This document shows positions 1 to 9,398 of a stretch of DNA of 56,503 bases, one piece after another. Origin of the DNA: Solirubrobacterales bacterium (GTDB lineage Bacteria; Actinomycetota; Thermoleophilia; Solirubrobacterales; 70-9). The notes under the pieces are model-generated. The model saw nothing but the letters and a program-made list of their open reading frames with translations, was not told the origin of the DNA and searched no databases. A program made the position numbers and the translations under genes. Numbering within the stretch: position 1 is the first letter of the stretch; each line of letters begins with the position of its first letter. The stretch lies in contig JAICSS010000018.1 of the NCBI GenBank assembly GCA_025936755.1, forward strand, positions 1-56,503, given 5' to 3'.

Positions 1-740
<740 letters not shown>

Positions 741-796
741 TGAGTCCATCCTAGGAAAACGGAGGTGGGGGCGAGTCGGGCATCCCTCGCCCGGAC

Positions 797-825
797 AAAA
801 GCCGGCCTAATGAGGCCGGCTTTTT
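797..825 (-). terminator. Intrinsic terminator after the SDR gene (works in both directions)
   Basis: A perfect 12-bp stem (AAAAGCCGGCCT against AGGCCGGCTTTT) with a 4-nt AATG loop, carrying U-tracts on both strands. It lies 3' of the minus-strand SDR gene ending at 864 and 5' of aconitase, so it most likely ends the SDR transcript and insulates acnA. Confidence 0.85.
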
Positions 826-863
826 GAGTATCCGCCCGTTCGAGGAATGCCCGACTCGCTGAT

Positions 864-1667
864 TCAGCGCTTGTCGGAGCTGTGACCGTCGGCTATGGAC
901 TGAGCGGCCTTTTGACCCGCAGAGCCGGATTGGGCCTTGACGCCAAGGGAAGGGCTGACCAGGGCCAGGTGGGCTCCCGCTCGTTGGGGGAGGGGGGCGA
1001 CGGTCAGCTCGACCTTGTTGCGCTCTATCGCCTTGACGGTCGCGGCACCCACCTGCTCTGGAGTCGAGGTGCCCATTCCCGGCGGCGGCTTGGCTCCGGC
1101 GTCGGCGAACATGCCGGCTTCGCGGATGAAGCCCGGCGAGACGAGCGAGACGCCGATGCTGTGAGGGGTCAGGTCGGCGCGGAGGGCGAGGGCGAAGCCG
1201 CGGAGGCCGAACTTGGTCGCGTTGTAGATCGAGGAGCGGGGGCTGGCGGCCTTGCCGGAGAGGGAGGCGACGAAGACCAGGTGGCCGGACCCTGCCTCCA
1301 GCATCGCCGGGTAGAAGGCGCGGGCGAGCAGCATCGGCGCCTCGAGGTTGACGCGGAGGGCGCGCTTGACCTCCTCGGCGCTGAACTCCTCCAGTTTGCC
1401 GGCGCCGGGCAGGCCGGCGTTGGCGATGAGGATCTCGGTCCCGGCGGCTTCGGCGGCGAGGCGCTCGGCGGCGTCGGGCTCGGCGAGGTCGGCCGGGAGG
1501 ACGCCGTGGCCGCTGCCCGGCAGCTCCGACGCCATCTGCTCGAGCGCCTCGCGATTGCGGGCGCTGAGGGTGAGGACGGCGCCGCGCTCGGCCAGAGCCG
1601 TCGCGATCGCCCGTCCCAGGCCTCCCGTTGCCCCCGTGAGGAGCGTTTTGCGGCCCGAAAGGTTCAT
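864..1667 (-). CDS. Short-chain dehydrogenase/reductase (SDR)
   Basis: A cytoplasmic NAD(P)H-dependent oxidoreductase of the classical SDR fold, 267 residues, the usual family length. Seen: TGATGGLG dinucleotide-binding motif at 11-18, NAG at 83-85, catalytic Ser137, Tyr148 and Lys152 (YNATK), then SPGFIREAGMFADAG in the substrate loop. The sequence stops after a low-complexity polar tail. I chose the ATG at 1667 because its protein begins directly at the Rossmann strand; an upstream TTG at 1679 would add four residues. The substrate cannot be read. It appears monocistronic with its own terminator. Confidence 0.88.
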   Translation of the reverse strand: MNLSGRKTLLTGATGGLGRAIATALAERGAVLTLSARNREALEQMASELPGSGHGVLPADLAEPDAAERLAAEAAGTEILIANAGLPGAGKLEEFSAEEVKRALRVNLEAPMLLARAFYPAMLEAGSGHLVFVASLSGKAASPRSSIYNATKFGLRGFALALRADLTPHSIGVSLVSPGFIREAGMFADAGAKPPPGMGTSTPEQVGAATVKAIERNKVELTVAPLPQRAGAHLALVSPSLGVKAQSGSAGQKAAQSIADGHSSDKR

Positions 1668-1772
1668 CCCAGGACGCAAGCTACCAGGGGAGGTGTCGAA
1701 CAGATCCTCGATGGGTGCGGGATCTTTATCTAAATATTTGCGTTTTGTGAGTCATGACGCCGTGTAATCGTC

Positions 1773-1778
1773 TACACT
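1773..1778 (+). promoter_or_regulatory. Candidate -10 element for the riboswitch transcript
   Basis: TACACT lies about 20 bases before the first conserved riboswitch block and would place transcription start near 1785. No good -35 hexamer is seen at normal spacing, so the assignment rests on position. Confidence 0.4.
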
Positions 1779-1796
1779 GCCCGCGTTCGATAACCG

Positions 1797-1926
1797 GAAC
1801 GCCGAATCCTCAGCGCATAGGGCGCATGGGGAGCGGGGGAACCAAGTTTCCGGGGCTAACCCACCAGGTCCAAGGTGGGGGCGCAAGCTCCTTTCGCGCC
1901 AGCCCGACAGCTAACCCCGTAGGCCG
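1797..1926 (+). promoter_or_regulatory. c-di-AMP riboswitch (ydaO/yuaA type)
   Basis: The 5' leader of the NlpC/P60-like gene carries the diagnostic conserved blocks of this class in order: CGCCGAATCC at 1800-1809, GGGGGAACC near 1835-1843, CGGGGCTAACCC near 1851-1862 and GACAGCTAACCCCGTAGGC at 1906-1924. Between them lies a variable hairpin. The riboswitch ends only about five bases before the AGGAG ribosome binding site (1931-1935), so ligand binding could act on translation as well as on transcription. In actinobacteria this class commonly precedes cell-wall hydrolase genes, and c-di-AMP usually lowers expression. Confidence 0.93.
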
Positions 1927-1942
1927 ACGAAGGAGAATCGGT

Positions 1943-2497
1943 TTGCGTCACAACTTCAGGTTGGCTGGGCTCGCCCTTGTGGCTACCCTCCTCGCCGCCG
2001 TCCTAATCGCCCCTTCAGGCGCCTCCGCGCGCTGCACGAGCGGCGGCCTCTCGCCCTCGGAAGTCGACATGTGCACCCCGACCGCGAAGGCCAGGCTGCT
2101 CGCGGACGGGACGCTGGTCCCGCCGAAGAGCGCTCCCCCGCGGGTCAAGAAGGTGATCGCCGCGGCGAACAAGATCCGCACCAAACCGTACATCTGGGGC
2201 GGCGGCCACGCCCGCTGGTGGGACCGCGGCTACGACTGCTCCGGCTCTGTCTCCTTCGCCCTCCACGGCGGCAAATTCCTCGAAAGCCCCCTCCCCTCCG
2301 GTCCGATGATGAGTTGGGGAGAAGAAGGCGAAGGCCGCTGGATCACCGTCTACGCCAACGGCGGCCACGCCTACGCCGTGATTGCCGGCTTCCGCTGGGA
2401 CACCTCCGGCGACGGCGCCGGCGAAACCGGCCCCCGCTGGCACGAAGAACTGCGCGACAACGTCGGCTTCGTCGCGCGTCACCCGGCTGGTTACTAG
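1943..2497 (+). CDS. Secreted NlpC/P60-like cell-wall hydrolase
   Basis: Predicted exported peptidoglycan endopeptidase, 184 residues. A signal peptide (charged start, hydrophobic stretch 8-22, SGASA cut site near 29) precedes a compact NlpC/P60-like domain: YIWGGGHARWWDRGYDCSGS holds the catalytic Cys99, and GGHAYAVIAG supplies His142. The start is the TTG at 1943, seven bases after AGGAG; an in-frame ATG at 1754 would run through the riboswitch and is rejected. Control by c-di-AMP ties wall remodelling to osmotic or turgor signalling (inference). The domain is divergent, so the exact bond cut is unknown. Confidence 0.85.
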   Translation: MRHNFRLAGLALVATLLAAVLIAPSGASARCTSGGLSPSEVDMCTPTAKARLLADGTLVPPKSAPPRVKKVIAAANKIRTKPYIWGGGHARWWDRGYDCSGSVSFALHGGKFLESPLPSGPMMSWGEEGEGRWITVYANGGHAYAVIAGFRWDTSGDGAGETGPRWHEELRDNVGFVARHPAGY

Positions 2498-2553
2498 CAG
2501 CGCCTGGATGGAGCGAGGGCGGCGGGCTCTTTGCTCGAGGATCTCAGTGTGTA

Positions 2554-2597
2554 ATTGAGCACCTATACGGTGCTCGATCCGCCTCTCGATGCGCGAG
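2554..2597. repeat. Palindromic intergenic repeat, copy A
   Basis: A 10-bp stem (ATTGAGCACC against GGTGCTCGAT, one G-U pair) with loop TATAC, followed by GCCTCTCG and GCGCGAG. The same arrangement occurs at 26779-26825 with the loop in the opposite orientation. It sits between the convergent 3' ends of the NlpC-like and GrpB genes and probably terminates both transcripts, although there is no U-tract. Confidence 0.75.
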
Positions 2598-2603
2598 GGC
2601 CGG

Positions 2604-3110
2604 TCAGCGCCCTAGAGCCTCAGCGATGAAGCGGGCCTTGCCCTCCGTATAGGCATCGCGGTCGTCCGGATGGGCCTTGGCCAGCTCGCGCTTTAGAGCG
2701 AGGTAGCGATTGGCCAGCGCCGGATCGCTGCGGAGCCGGTCGCGGAAGGCCAGCTCGTCCCGGAATCGCCGAGATCCGAGCGGAACGAGGTGCAGGTGAT
2801 GCGTGCGGCGAGCGGGATGCGGCTTGCAGAACCAGTGCATCTCTTTCGGCAGGTACGGGGCGTAGAGGTAGCCGATATCGACCAGTGGGGCGAAGCAGGA
2901 CCGCGCCGTCGCCAGGTCGCGGACGCCGACCAGGATGTCGATGACCGGCTTTGCCTCCAAGCCCGGCACAGCCGTGCTCCCGACGTGATGGATGCCGCCC
3001 GGCGCCCACTCACCGATCACCCTCTCGAGCGCCTCCCGCTCCTCCTCGAACCGAGCCGCCCAACCCGGATCGTGCACCACCAACCGAATCCGTTCATCCG
3101 CCGCCACCAA
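2604..3110 (-). CDS. GrpB/UPF0157 family protein
   Basis: A cytoplasmic protein of 168 residues with the GrpB nucleotidyltransferase-like fold. The hallmark HHVGSTAVPGLEAKPVIDILVGV appears near residues 40-62, followed by HWFCKP and HHLHLVPLGS. The family has a polymerase-beta-like core but its substrate is not settled; some members are fused to CoaE. The start is TTG 3110 or the GTG three bases on; both give the same protein within one residue. It is divergent from the polyamine transporter operon, and nothing in the context indicates its role. Confidence 0.85.
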   Translation of the reverse strand: MVAADERIRLVVHDPGWAARFEEEREALERVIGEWAPGGIHHVGSTAVPGLEAKPVIDILVGVRDLATARSCFAPLVDIGYLYAPYLPKEMHWFCKPHPARRTHHLHLVPLGSRRFRDELAFRDRLRSDPALANRYLALKRELAKAHPDDRDAYTEGKARFIAEALGR

Positions 3111-3235
3111 GTAAAGGAATCACAAGATCACCCCAGGGGCCCCCAACCCCTCTCCGCCCCGATACTCCACTGCGGCTAAGACTCGGCGTCCACTTTGTCC
3201 TTGAATTCCGCACCTGCGCGGATAACGTCACGGGT

Positions 3236-4273
3236 ATAGACGCTGCAACCCCTGACATTCGCCTTTCCGGCCTCACCAAGCACTACGGGGAGGTGGCGGC
3301 GGTCGCGGGGGTCGACCTGGAGATCGCGCCGGGGGAGTTCTTCACGATGCTGGGGCCCTCGGGCTCGGGCAAGACGACGACGCTGCGGATGATCGCCGGC
3401 TTCGAGGACCCGACGGAGGGGTCGATCGAGCTGGCGGGCGAGGACGTCGCCGGCGTGCCGCCGTACGACCGCGCGGTCAACACCGTCTTCCAGGACTACG
3501 CGCTCTTCCCCCACATGAGCGTCGGCGAGAACGTCGCCTACGGGATGAAGGTCGCCGGCGTCGGCAGGGCCGAGCGGGCGCAGCGGCGCGACGAGGCCCT
3601 GGAGATGGTCCGCCTTCCCGGCTACGGCGACCGCAAGCCGGGCGAGCTCTCGGGCGGCCAGCGCCAGCGGGTAGCCCTGGCGCGGGCGATCGTCAACCGC
3701 CCGAAGGTGCTCCTCCTCGACGAGCCCCTGGGGGCGCTCGACCTGAAGCTGCGCGAGGAGATGCAGACGGAGCTGAAGACGATCCAGGGCGAGGTCGGGA
3801 TCACCTTCGTCTACGTGACCCACGACCAGGACGAGGCGCTGACGATGAGCGACCGAATCGCGGTCTTCAACGAAGGGCGGATCGAGCAGGTCAGCTCGCC
3901 GGTAGAGCTATACGAGCGGCCGGCGACGGAATTCGTGGCCGGCTTCGTCGGCGTCTCCAACCTGCTCGAGCGCGACGGCGAGCGGGTCACGATCCGCCCG
4001 GAGAAGATCGAGCTGCTCGAGCCGGGGGGCGCGACCGACGGCCTCCACACGGAGAGCGGCCGGGTCGTCGACGTCGCCTACGCCGGCATGGTCACCCGCT
4101 TCACGGTTCAGCTGGACACCGGGGAGAAGCTCCAGCTGGTCAGACAGAACGTGGAGAGCGCGTCCTCGGGCGCGTTGCCAGGGCAGGGAAACGAGGTCCT
4201 AGTCGGGTGGCGGCCGGAGCACGCGGCCGCCGTCGGCGGGAAGTCAACCAAGGAGGAGGTAGCACCATCATGA
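3236..4273 (+). CDS. potA: Polyamine-type ABC transporter ATP-binding protein (PotA-like)
   Basis: Energises uptake of spermidine/putrescine-like substrates from the cytoplasmic face. Seen in order: Walker A GPSGSGKTT, Q-loop FQDYALFPHM, signature LSGGQRQRVALARAI, Walker B VLLLDEPLGALD, switch His in VYVTHDQDEA, then a C-terminal TOBE-like domain with IRPEKIELL. The start is unresolved: between TTG 2951 (deep inside the antisense GrpB gene) and GTG 3293 (too late, inside the first fold element) I find no in-frame ATG, GTG or TTG. The family fold begins near 3254, so a rare start (ATA 3236 or ATT 3257) or a sequence error is likely; 3236 is a placeholder. The stop overlaps the next start (ATGA). 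Confidence 0.85.
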   Translation: MDAATPDIRLSGLTKHYGEVAAVAGVDLEIAPGEFFTMLGPSGSGKTTTLRMIAGFEDPTEGSIELAGEDVAGVPPYDRAVNTVFQDYALFPHMSVGENVAYGMKVAGVGRAERAQRRDEALEMVRLPGYGDRKPGELSGGQRQRVALARAIVNRPKVLLLDEPLGALDLKLREEMQTELKTIQGEVGITFVYVTHDQDEALTMSDRIAVFNEGRIEQVSSPVELYERPATEFVAGFVGVSNLLERDGERVTIRPEKIELLEPGGATDGLHTESGRVVDVAYAGMVTRFTVQLDTGEKLQLVRQNVESASSGALPGQGNEVLVGWRPEHAAAVGGKSTKEEVAPS

Positions 4274-5469
4274 GTAGAAGGGATGGCAACCCCGCCCGCA
4301 CGGCGTGGCTCGTCGTCGCCGGCCTGGTCGTGTTCATGCTCGCGCTCGCCGGTTGCGGCGGCGGCAGCGACACCACCGCCGGTGGCAGCAGCAGCGAAGC
4401 ACTGCAGAAGCTCGGCAAAGGCGAGGGCGAAGTCTCGCTGATCTCCTGGGCCGGCTACGTCGAACCCGGCTGGACCAAGCCGTTCGAACAGAAGACCGGC
4501 TGCAAGGTCAACGACAAGGAAGCCGGCACCTCCGACGAAATGGTCGAGCTGATGAAAACCGGCCAGTACGACGGCGTCTCGGCCTCCGGCAACGCCACCG
4601 CCCGGCTCGTCGCCGCCGGCCTCGTCGCCCCGGTCAACACCGACCTCGTCCCCAACTACAAGACGGTCTTCAGCGACCTCAAGGACCAGCCGTACAACAC
4701 CTTCGAAGGCGTCAACTACGGCATTCCCCACGGCCGCGGCGCCAACCTGCTGATGTGGAACGGCAACGACGTCAAGCCGGCGCCGGACTCCTGGAACGTG
4801 ATGTTCGATCCCAAGGTCGCCGCGAAGTACAAGGGCAAGATCAGCGTCTACGACGAATCCAGCTACATCGCCGACGCCGCCATGTACCTCAAGTTCCACC
4901 AGCCCGAACTGGGGATCGAAAACCCCTACGAGCTGAACGAAGAACAGTTCAACGCGGCGATCGACCTGCTGAAGGAACAGTCGCCGAACGTCGGCGAATA
5001 CTGGTCCGAAGCGGCGAAGCAGATCTCCGCCTTCGCCGGCGGCGACGTCACCGTCGGCACCACCTGGCAGTACCAGTACTTCGCGCTGAAGGAAGAAGGC
5101 GTGCCGGTGCAGGCGAGCCCGGCGAGCCAGGGCTTCCTGCCGAAGGAGGGCGCCACCGGCTGGTCGGACACCTGGATGATCGCCAAGGACGCCAAACATC
5201 CCAACTGCATGTACGAGTGGATGAACTGGATCATCGAACCGAAAGTCAACGCGGAAGTCGCCGAATGGTTCGGCGAGGCGCCGGCGCAGGAACTCGCCTG
5301 CAAGGAAACGGCGAACAAGAACTTCTGCGCCGAATACCACGCCGAAGAACCGGATTTCTGGAAGCGGGTCTACTACTGGGAAACCCCGCTGGCGGACTGC
5401 GGCAACGGCGAAGAAGACTGCATGGACTACAACGACTGGGTGAAGGCCTGGACGACGATCAAAGGCTAG
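4270..5469 (+). CDS. potD: Polyamine-type ABC transporter substrate-binding lipoprotein (PotD-like)
   Basis: Extracellular solute receptor of 399 residues, anchored by lipid. The start ATG at 4270 overlaps the ATPase stop codon and has a strong AAGGAGG ribosome binding site at 4249-4255. A lipobox LALAGC ends the signal sequence, followed by a Gly/Ser linker and a type II periplasmic-binding fold with VSLISWAGYVEPGW at the first strand and GTTWQYQYFA in the second lobe, as in PotD/PotF-like receptors. The ligand may be a polyamine or a related amine; ligand residues cannot be assigned with confidence by eye. Confidence 0.9.
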   Translation: MSRRDGNPARTAWLVVAGLVVFMLALAGCGGGSDTTAGGSSSEALQKLGKGEGEVSLISWAGYVEPGWTKPFEQKTGCKVNDKEAGTSDEMVELMKTGQYDGVSASGNATARLVAAGLVAPVNTDLVPNYKTVFSDLKDQPYNTFEGVNYGIPHGRGANLLMWNGNDVKPAPDSWNVMFDPKVAAKYKGKISVYDESSYIADAAMYLKFHQPELGIENPYELNEEQFNAAIDLLKEQSPNVGEYWSEAAKQISAFAGGDVTVGTTWQYQYFALKEEGVPVQASPASQGFLPKEGATGWSDTWMIAKDAKHPNCMYEWMNWIIEPKVNAEVAEWFGEAPAQELACKETANKNFCAEYHAEEPDFWKRVYYWETPLADCGNGEEDCMDYNDWVKAWTTIKG

Positions 5470-5485
5470 GAAGAGTCTCTAGCTG

Positions 5486-6373
5486 ATGGCATCCGAAGCG
5501 GTCGCGGAGAGGAGGTCGGCGGGCCATCGGCTCGCCGACCTCCTCCACGGCCGCGAGCGCCTGCAGGTAGGGGCGCTGCTGGCCGGCCCGGTCGGCTGGC
5601 TGGTGATCGGCTACCTGGGCTCGCTGGCCCTGCTGCTGGTCGCCGCCTTCTGGTCGGTCGACCCCTTGAGCGGGGCGACGATCAAGGAATTCACCCTCGA
5701 GAACTTCGAATCGCTGGTCAACGAACCGGTCTACCGGGACATCGTCTGGCGGACGGTCCGCACCGCGCTCCTGGTCACGCTCACCGACGCCGTGATCGCC
5801 TTCCCGATCGCCTTCTACATGGCGAAGCTGGCGAGCCGCCGAGGCAAGGCGCTGCTGGTGATCGGGATCCTGCTGCCGCTCTGGTCGAGCTACCTGGTCA
5901 AGGTCTACGCCTGGCGGACGCTGCTCTCGGCCAACGGGGCGATCAACTGGGCGCTCGACCCGATCGGGCTGCATGGCCCGGGCTACGGGATGACCGCGGT
6001 CTGGCTGGTGATGAGCTACCTCTGGCTGCCGTACATGATCCTGCCGATCTACGCCGGCCTGGAACGGATCCCGAACTCGCTGATCAGCGCCTCCGAGGAC
6101 CTCGGCGCCTCCCCCTTCACGACCTTCCGCCGGGTGATCCTGCCCCTCAGCTTCCCGGCCGTCGTCGCCGGCTCGATCTTCACCTTCTCGCTGACGCTGG
6201 GCGACTACATCACCCCGCGCCTGGTCTCCAACGACCAGTTCATCGGCAACGTCATCTTCAGCAACGTCGCCAACAACCAGCCGTTCGCCGCCGCCCTGGC
6301 GATCGTCCCGATCGTCGTCACCATCGCCTACCTCCTGGTCGCCCGCCGGCTGGGAGCCTTCGAGCACGTCTAG
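5486..6373 (+). CDS. potB: Polyamine-type ABC transporter permease (PotB-like)
   Basis: Inner membrane channel subunit, 295 residues, with about six transmembrane segments. The cytoplasmic EAA loop that docks on the ATPase is clear: ASEDLGASPFTTFRRVILPL near residues 203-222. The N-terminus has an extra charged stretch before the first helix, usual for PotB/PotH. It starts 16 bases after the receptor gene and precedes the second permease by 11 bases, so it is the third gene of the operon. Confidence 0.92.
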   Translation: MASEAVAERRSAGHRLADLLHGRERLQVGALLAGPVGWLVIGYLGSLALLLVAAFWSVDPLSGATIKEFTLENFESLVNEPVYRDIVWRTVRTALLVTLTDAVIAFPIAFYMAKLASRRGKALLVIGILLPLWSSYLVKVYAWRTLLSANGAINWALDPIGLHGPGYGMTAVWLVMSYLWLPYMILPIYAGLERIPNSLISASEDLGASPFTTFRRVILPLSFPAVVAGSIFTFSLTLGDYITPRLVSNDQFIGNVIFSNVANNQPFAAALAIVPIVVTIAYLLVARRLGAFEHV

Positions 6374-6384
6374 GGGGCGGCGCG

Positions 6385-7236
6385 ATGAGGCTCTCCCGAC
6401 GTTCGAGGATGCTGCTGCGGCTCGCGGTGGCGGCAGGGCTCGCCTTCATCTACGTGCCGCTGATCGTGATCGCGATCTACGCCTTCAACTCGAGCAAGAT
6501 CCTCGAATGGCCGCCGCCGGGCTTCACCACCCACTGGTTCAGCCAGGCGTTCAACAACGAAGCGGCGCGCGAAGCCTTCTTCACCTCGATCAAAGCCGGG
6601 GTCGCCGCCAGCGCGATCGCCCTCCTCCTCGGCACCCTCGCCTCGATCGCCGTGGCGCGGCACCGTTTCTTCGGACGGGAGACGATCTCCTTCCTCGTCA
6701 TCCTCCCGATCGCCCTGCCCGGCATCGTCACCGGCGTCGCGATCTCCAACACCTTCACCCAGGTCCTCAACGTCCCCCTCAGCCTCTTCACGGTGATCGT
6801 CGGCCACGCGACCTTCTGCATCGTCATCGTCTACAATAACGCCGTCGCCCGCCTCCGCCGCCTCTCCGGATCCTTCGAGGAGGCCTCCGCCGACCTCGGC
6901 GCCCACACCTGGCAGACCTTCCGCTACGTCACCTTCCCGGGGATGCGCAGCGCCCTGATCGCCGGCGGCCTGCTCGCCTTCGCCCTCTCCTTCGACGAGA
7001 TCATCGTCACCAACTTCACGATCGGCGCCGGCGAACAGACCCTGCCGATCTGGATCTACTCCAACCTCTTCCGCCCCCACGAACTCCCGATCGTCAACGC
7101 CGTCGCCGTACTGGTGATCCTGATCTCGATCCTCCCCGTCTACCTCGCCCACCGCCTCGGCGCCGAGGAGGGCGGCGCCACCGGCGGCCGCGCAGCCGGC
7201 GGCGGGGTGGAGACCGAGGCGACCGCGGTCCCCTGA
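6385..7236 (+). CDS. potC: Polyamine-type ABC transporter permease (PotC-like)
   Basis: Second membrane subunit, 283 residues, about six transmembrane helices. EAA loop EEASADLGAHTWQTFRYVTF near 166-185; the LSFDEIIVTNF segment afterwards is typical of PotC/PotI. The start ATG closely follows GGGGCGGCG. It completes the potABDC-type operon. The C-terminal tail is Gly/Ala/Glu rich and of no known role. The convergent carboxylase gene begins its stop codon 12 bases downstream, and no terminator is visible between them. Confidence 0.92.
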   Translation: MRLSRRSRMLLRLAVAAGLAFIYVPLIVIAIYAFNSSKILEWPPPGFTTHWFSQAFNNEAAREAFFTSIKAGVAASAIALLLGTLASIAVARHRFFGRETISFLVILPIALPGIVTGVAISNTFTQVLNVPLSLFTVIVGHATFCIVIVYNNAVARLRRLSGSFEEASADLGAHTWQTFRYVTFPGMRSALIAGGLLAFALSFDEIIVTNFTIGAGEQTLPIWIYSNLFRPHELPIVNAVAVLVILISILPVYLAHRLGAEEGGATGGRAAGGGVETEATAVP

Positions 7237-7248
7237 TCGGCTAAAGGC

Positions 7249-8817
7249 CTAGAGCGGGATGTTGCCGTGCTTGCGCTTCGGCTGGTCGACGCGCTTGGTC
7301 TGGAGCATGCGCAGGGCCCGGATCAGCTTCGGGCGGGTCTGGCGGGGCTCGATGACGTCGTCGATGTAGCCGCGCTCCGCCGCCGAGTAGGGGTTGGCGA
7401 AGTGGGCTTTGTAGTCGTCGATCAGTTTCTGGCGGCGCTCGTCGGGGGTCGGCGAGTTGGCGATGTCTTTGCGGTAGATGATGTTGACGGCGCCCTCGGG
7501 GCCCATGACGGCGACCTCGGCGGTCGGCCAGGCGACGTTGTAGTCGGCCAGCATGTGCTTGGAGTTCATCACGTCGTAGGCGCCGCCATAGGCCTTGCGG
7601 GTGACGACGGTGAGCTTCGGCACCGTCGCCTCGGTGAAGGCGTAGAGGAGCTTGGCGCCGTGGCGGATGATCCCGTTCCACTCCTGGTCGGTGCCGGGGA
7701 GGAAGCCCGGTACGTCGGTGAAGGTGAGGATCGGGATGTTGTAGCAATCGCAGGTGCGCACGAACCGGGCCGCCTTCTCGGAGGCCTCGATGTCGAGGAC
7801 GCCGGCGAGGAAGGCGGGCTGGTTGCCGACGATCCCGATCGGATAGCCGTCGAGCCGGGAGAAGCCGCAGACGATGTTCTTCGCGAAGTGCTCGTGGACC
7901 TCGAAGAACTCCTCGTCGTCGACGACCCGGGCGATCACGTTGCGCATGTCGTAGGGCTTCTGCGGGTCGTCGGGGACGAGCGTGTCGAGCTCAATGTCTT
8001 CGCGCTCGGGGTCGTCCGAGGGCTCGAACCGCGGCGGCGCCTCGAGGTTGTTCGAGGGCAGGAAGCTCATCAGGTAGCGCACGTCCTCGAGGCAGCTCTC
8101 CTCGTCCTCGGAGGCGAAGTGGGCGACGCCGGACTTCGAGTTGTGGCTCATCGCGCCGCCGAGCTCCTCGAACTCGACTTCCTCGCCGGTCACGGTTTTG
8201 ATCACTTCCGGGCCGGTGATGAACATGTGCGAGGTCTCTTTGACCATGAAGATGAAGTCGGTCATCGCCGGCGAGTAGACGGCGCCGCCGGCGCAGGGAC
8301 CCATGATCAGGCTGATCTGCGGGATCACGCCCGAGCACTGGACGTTGCGGACGAAGACGTCGCCGTAGGCGCCGAGCGAGACGACGCCCTCCTGGATCCG
8401 CGCCCCGCCGGAGTCGTTGATCCCGATCACCGGCGCCCCGACCTGGGCCGCCAGGTCCATCACCTTGCACATCTTCTCCGACATCACCTCGCCGAGGCTG
8501 CCGCCGAAGACGGTGAAGTCCTGGGAGAAGACGAAGACCGTGCGGCCGTCGATCGTCCCGTGCCCGGTGACGACGGCGTCGCCCCAGGGGCGGTTTTTCT
8601 GCATCTCGAAGTCGTAGGTGCGGTGGCGGACGAAGGTGTCGAGCTCCTCGAAGGAGCCGGGGTCGAGGAGCTTCTCGATCCGCTCGCGGGCGGTCATCTT
8701 GCCCTTGGCGTGCTGCTTCTCGACCGCCGCTTCGGAGGCCGAGTGGACCGCCGCCTCACGCAGCTCGCGCAGGTAGGCGAGCTTCTCGTCGTGCGTTTCG
8801 GGATTCCTCTCGCGCAT
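7249..8817 (-). CDS. Acyl-CoA carboxylase, carboxyltransferase beta subunit (propionyl-CoA carboxylase type)
   Basis: Transfers the carboxyl group from carboxybiotin to an acyl-CoA, most likely propionyl-CoA giving methylmalonyl-CoA. 522 residues, normal for PccB/AccD5/MmdA. Seen: [19 protein letters not shown] near 38-56, the acyl-CoA oxyanion-hole segment [28 protein letters not shown], and the second half [27 protein letters not shown] with [15 protein letters not shown] and [11 protein letters not shown]. Start ATG 8817; TAGACT lies ten bases upstream, suggesting a very short leader. A methylmalonyl-CoA mutase gene lies just upstream on the same strand, supporting the substrate assignment. 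The biotin-carrying alpha subunit is not in the window. Confidence 0.92.
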   Translation of the reverse strand: MRERNPETHDEKLAYLRELREAAVHSASEAAVEKQHAKGKMTARERIEKLLDPGSFEELDTFVRHRTYDFEMQKNRPWGDAVVTGHGTIDGRTVFVFSQDFTVFGGSLGEVMSEKMCKVMDLAAQVGAPVIGINDSGGARIQEGVVSLGAYGDVFVRNVQCSGVIPQISLIMGPCAGGAVYSPAMTDFIFMVKETSHMFITGPEVIKTVTGEEVEFEELGGAMSHNSKSGVAHFASEDEESCLEDVRYLMSFLPSNNLEAPPRFEPSDDPEREDIELDTLVPDDPQKPYDMRNVIARVVDDEEFFEVHEHFAKNIVCGFSRLDGYPIGIVGNQPAFLAGVLDIEASEKAARFVRTCDCYNIPILTFTDVPGFLPGTDQEWNGIIRHGAKLLYAFTEATVPKLTVVTRKAYGGAYDVMNSKHMLADYNVAWPTAEVAVMGPEGAVNIIYRKDIANSPTPDERRQKLIDDYKAHFANPYSAAERGYIDDVIEPRQTRPKLIRALRMLQTKRVDQPKRKHGNIPL

Positions 8818-8865
8818 CGGGCGCGGAAGTCTATTTACGCCGCGGGCGCGGCGTCCCCAGACACA

Positions 8866-8893
8866 CGAAGGGCCCGCCGGAGCGGACCCTTCG
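8866..8893 (-). terminator. Hairpin between the small ORF and the carboxylase gene
   Basis: CGAAGGG and CCGC pair with GCGG and CCCTTCG around a CGGA loop with one C/A mismatch. On the minus strand it lies 3' of the 69-residue ORF and 50 bases before the carboxylase start, followed by GTGTGTCT. It could terminate or attenuate transcription between the two genes. Confidence 0.55.
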
Positions 8894-8954
8894 ATTCCAC
8901 GATGCGGGGTGAGGCTACCTAGATCTCGGCGCAGATCGCGTAGGCGAGGATCGC

Positions 8955-9164
8955 TCAGACGAACGGGCGCCGCTGCGGCTCCGCAAGGCGGTCGAGCACG
9001 GCCTCGAGGTCGGCCTCGGCGAGGCCGGTCTCCTCGCCGGCGCGGATCTCGACCCGGGTGCCGAAGCCCTTCTCGGCCATCGTCACCTCGACCCCCTCGA
9101 CGGCCGCGATCAGCTCCGCCAGCTCGGGTTCGGACTTCATCAGCGTCCTCGAAACCTCGATCAT
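8955..9164 (-). CDS. Small protein of unknown function between carboxylase and mutase genes
   Basis: A 69-residue ORF reading [19 protein letters not shown] at its start, with alternating charged and hydrophobic residues and good high-GC codon bias. I do not recognise a family. Its location between the acyl-CoA carboxylase beta gene and the mutase is where actinobacteria often carry a small carboxylase epsilon subunit, but no epsilon signature is visible, so that idea is only positional. ATG 9164 was chosen because the protein core begins there; an in-frame start at 9236 would add 24 residues, and the spacer lacks a strong ribosome binding site. Confidence 0.6.
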   Translation of the reverse strand: MIEVSRTLMKSEPELAELIAAVEGVEVTMAEKGFGTRVEIRAGEETGLAEADLEAVLDRLAEPQRRPFV

Positions 9165-9398
9165 CGCCACCCGCTTCCACCGGAGTCTTCTCGTTCCTTC
9201 CCTATCCAGCGATTGGGACGGAAAGTTCAAATCCATGGGGTGGTCGGCGGGCAGGGGACGTGCGACTGAGGGCGGCTGTGGGCAAGCAGTTCAAGGACGC
9301 AGGGAGCCCGAATAGCAGCGCTATTTGGGCGACCGAGGACGCCGAAATGCGCCGCCCACAGGCGTCCTCAGGCGTGCGGACCCAACCGCCGCCCACCC

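Noticed and set aside
1754-1942. Upstream ATG start for the NlpC-like gene
   Set aside because: It would translate through the c-di-AMP riboswitch; the TTG at 1943 has a ribosome site and directly precedes the signal peptide.
2951-3235. TTG 2951 as the start of the transporter ATPase
   Set aside because: It would add about 95 Pro/Arg-rich residues encoded antisense to the GrpB gene, unlike any PotA N-terminus.
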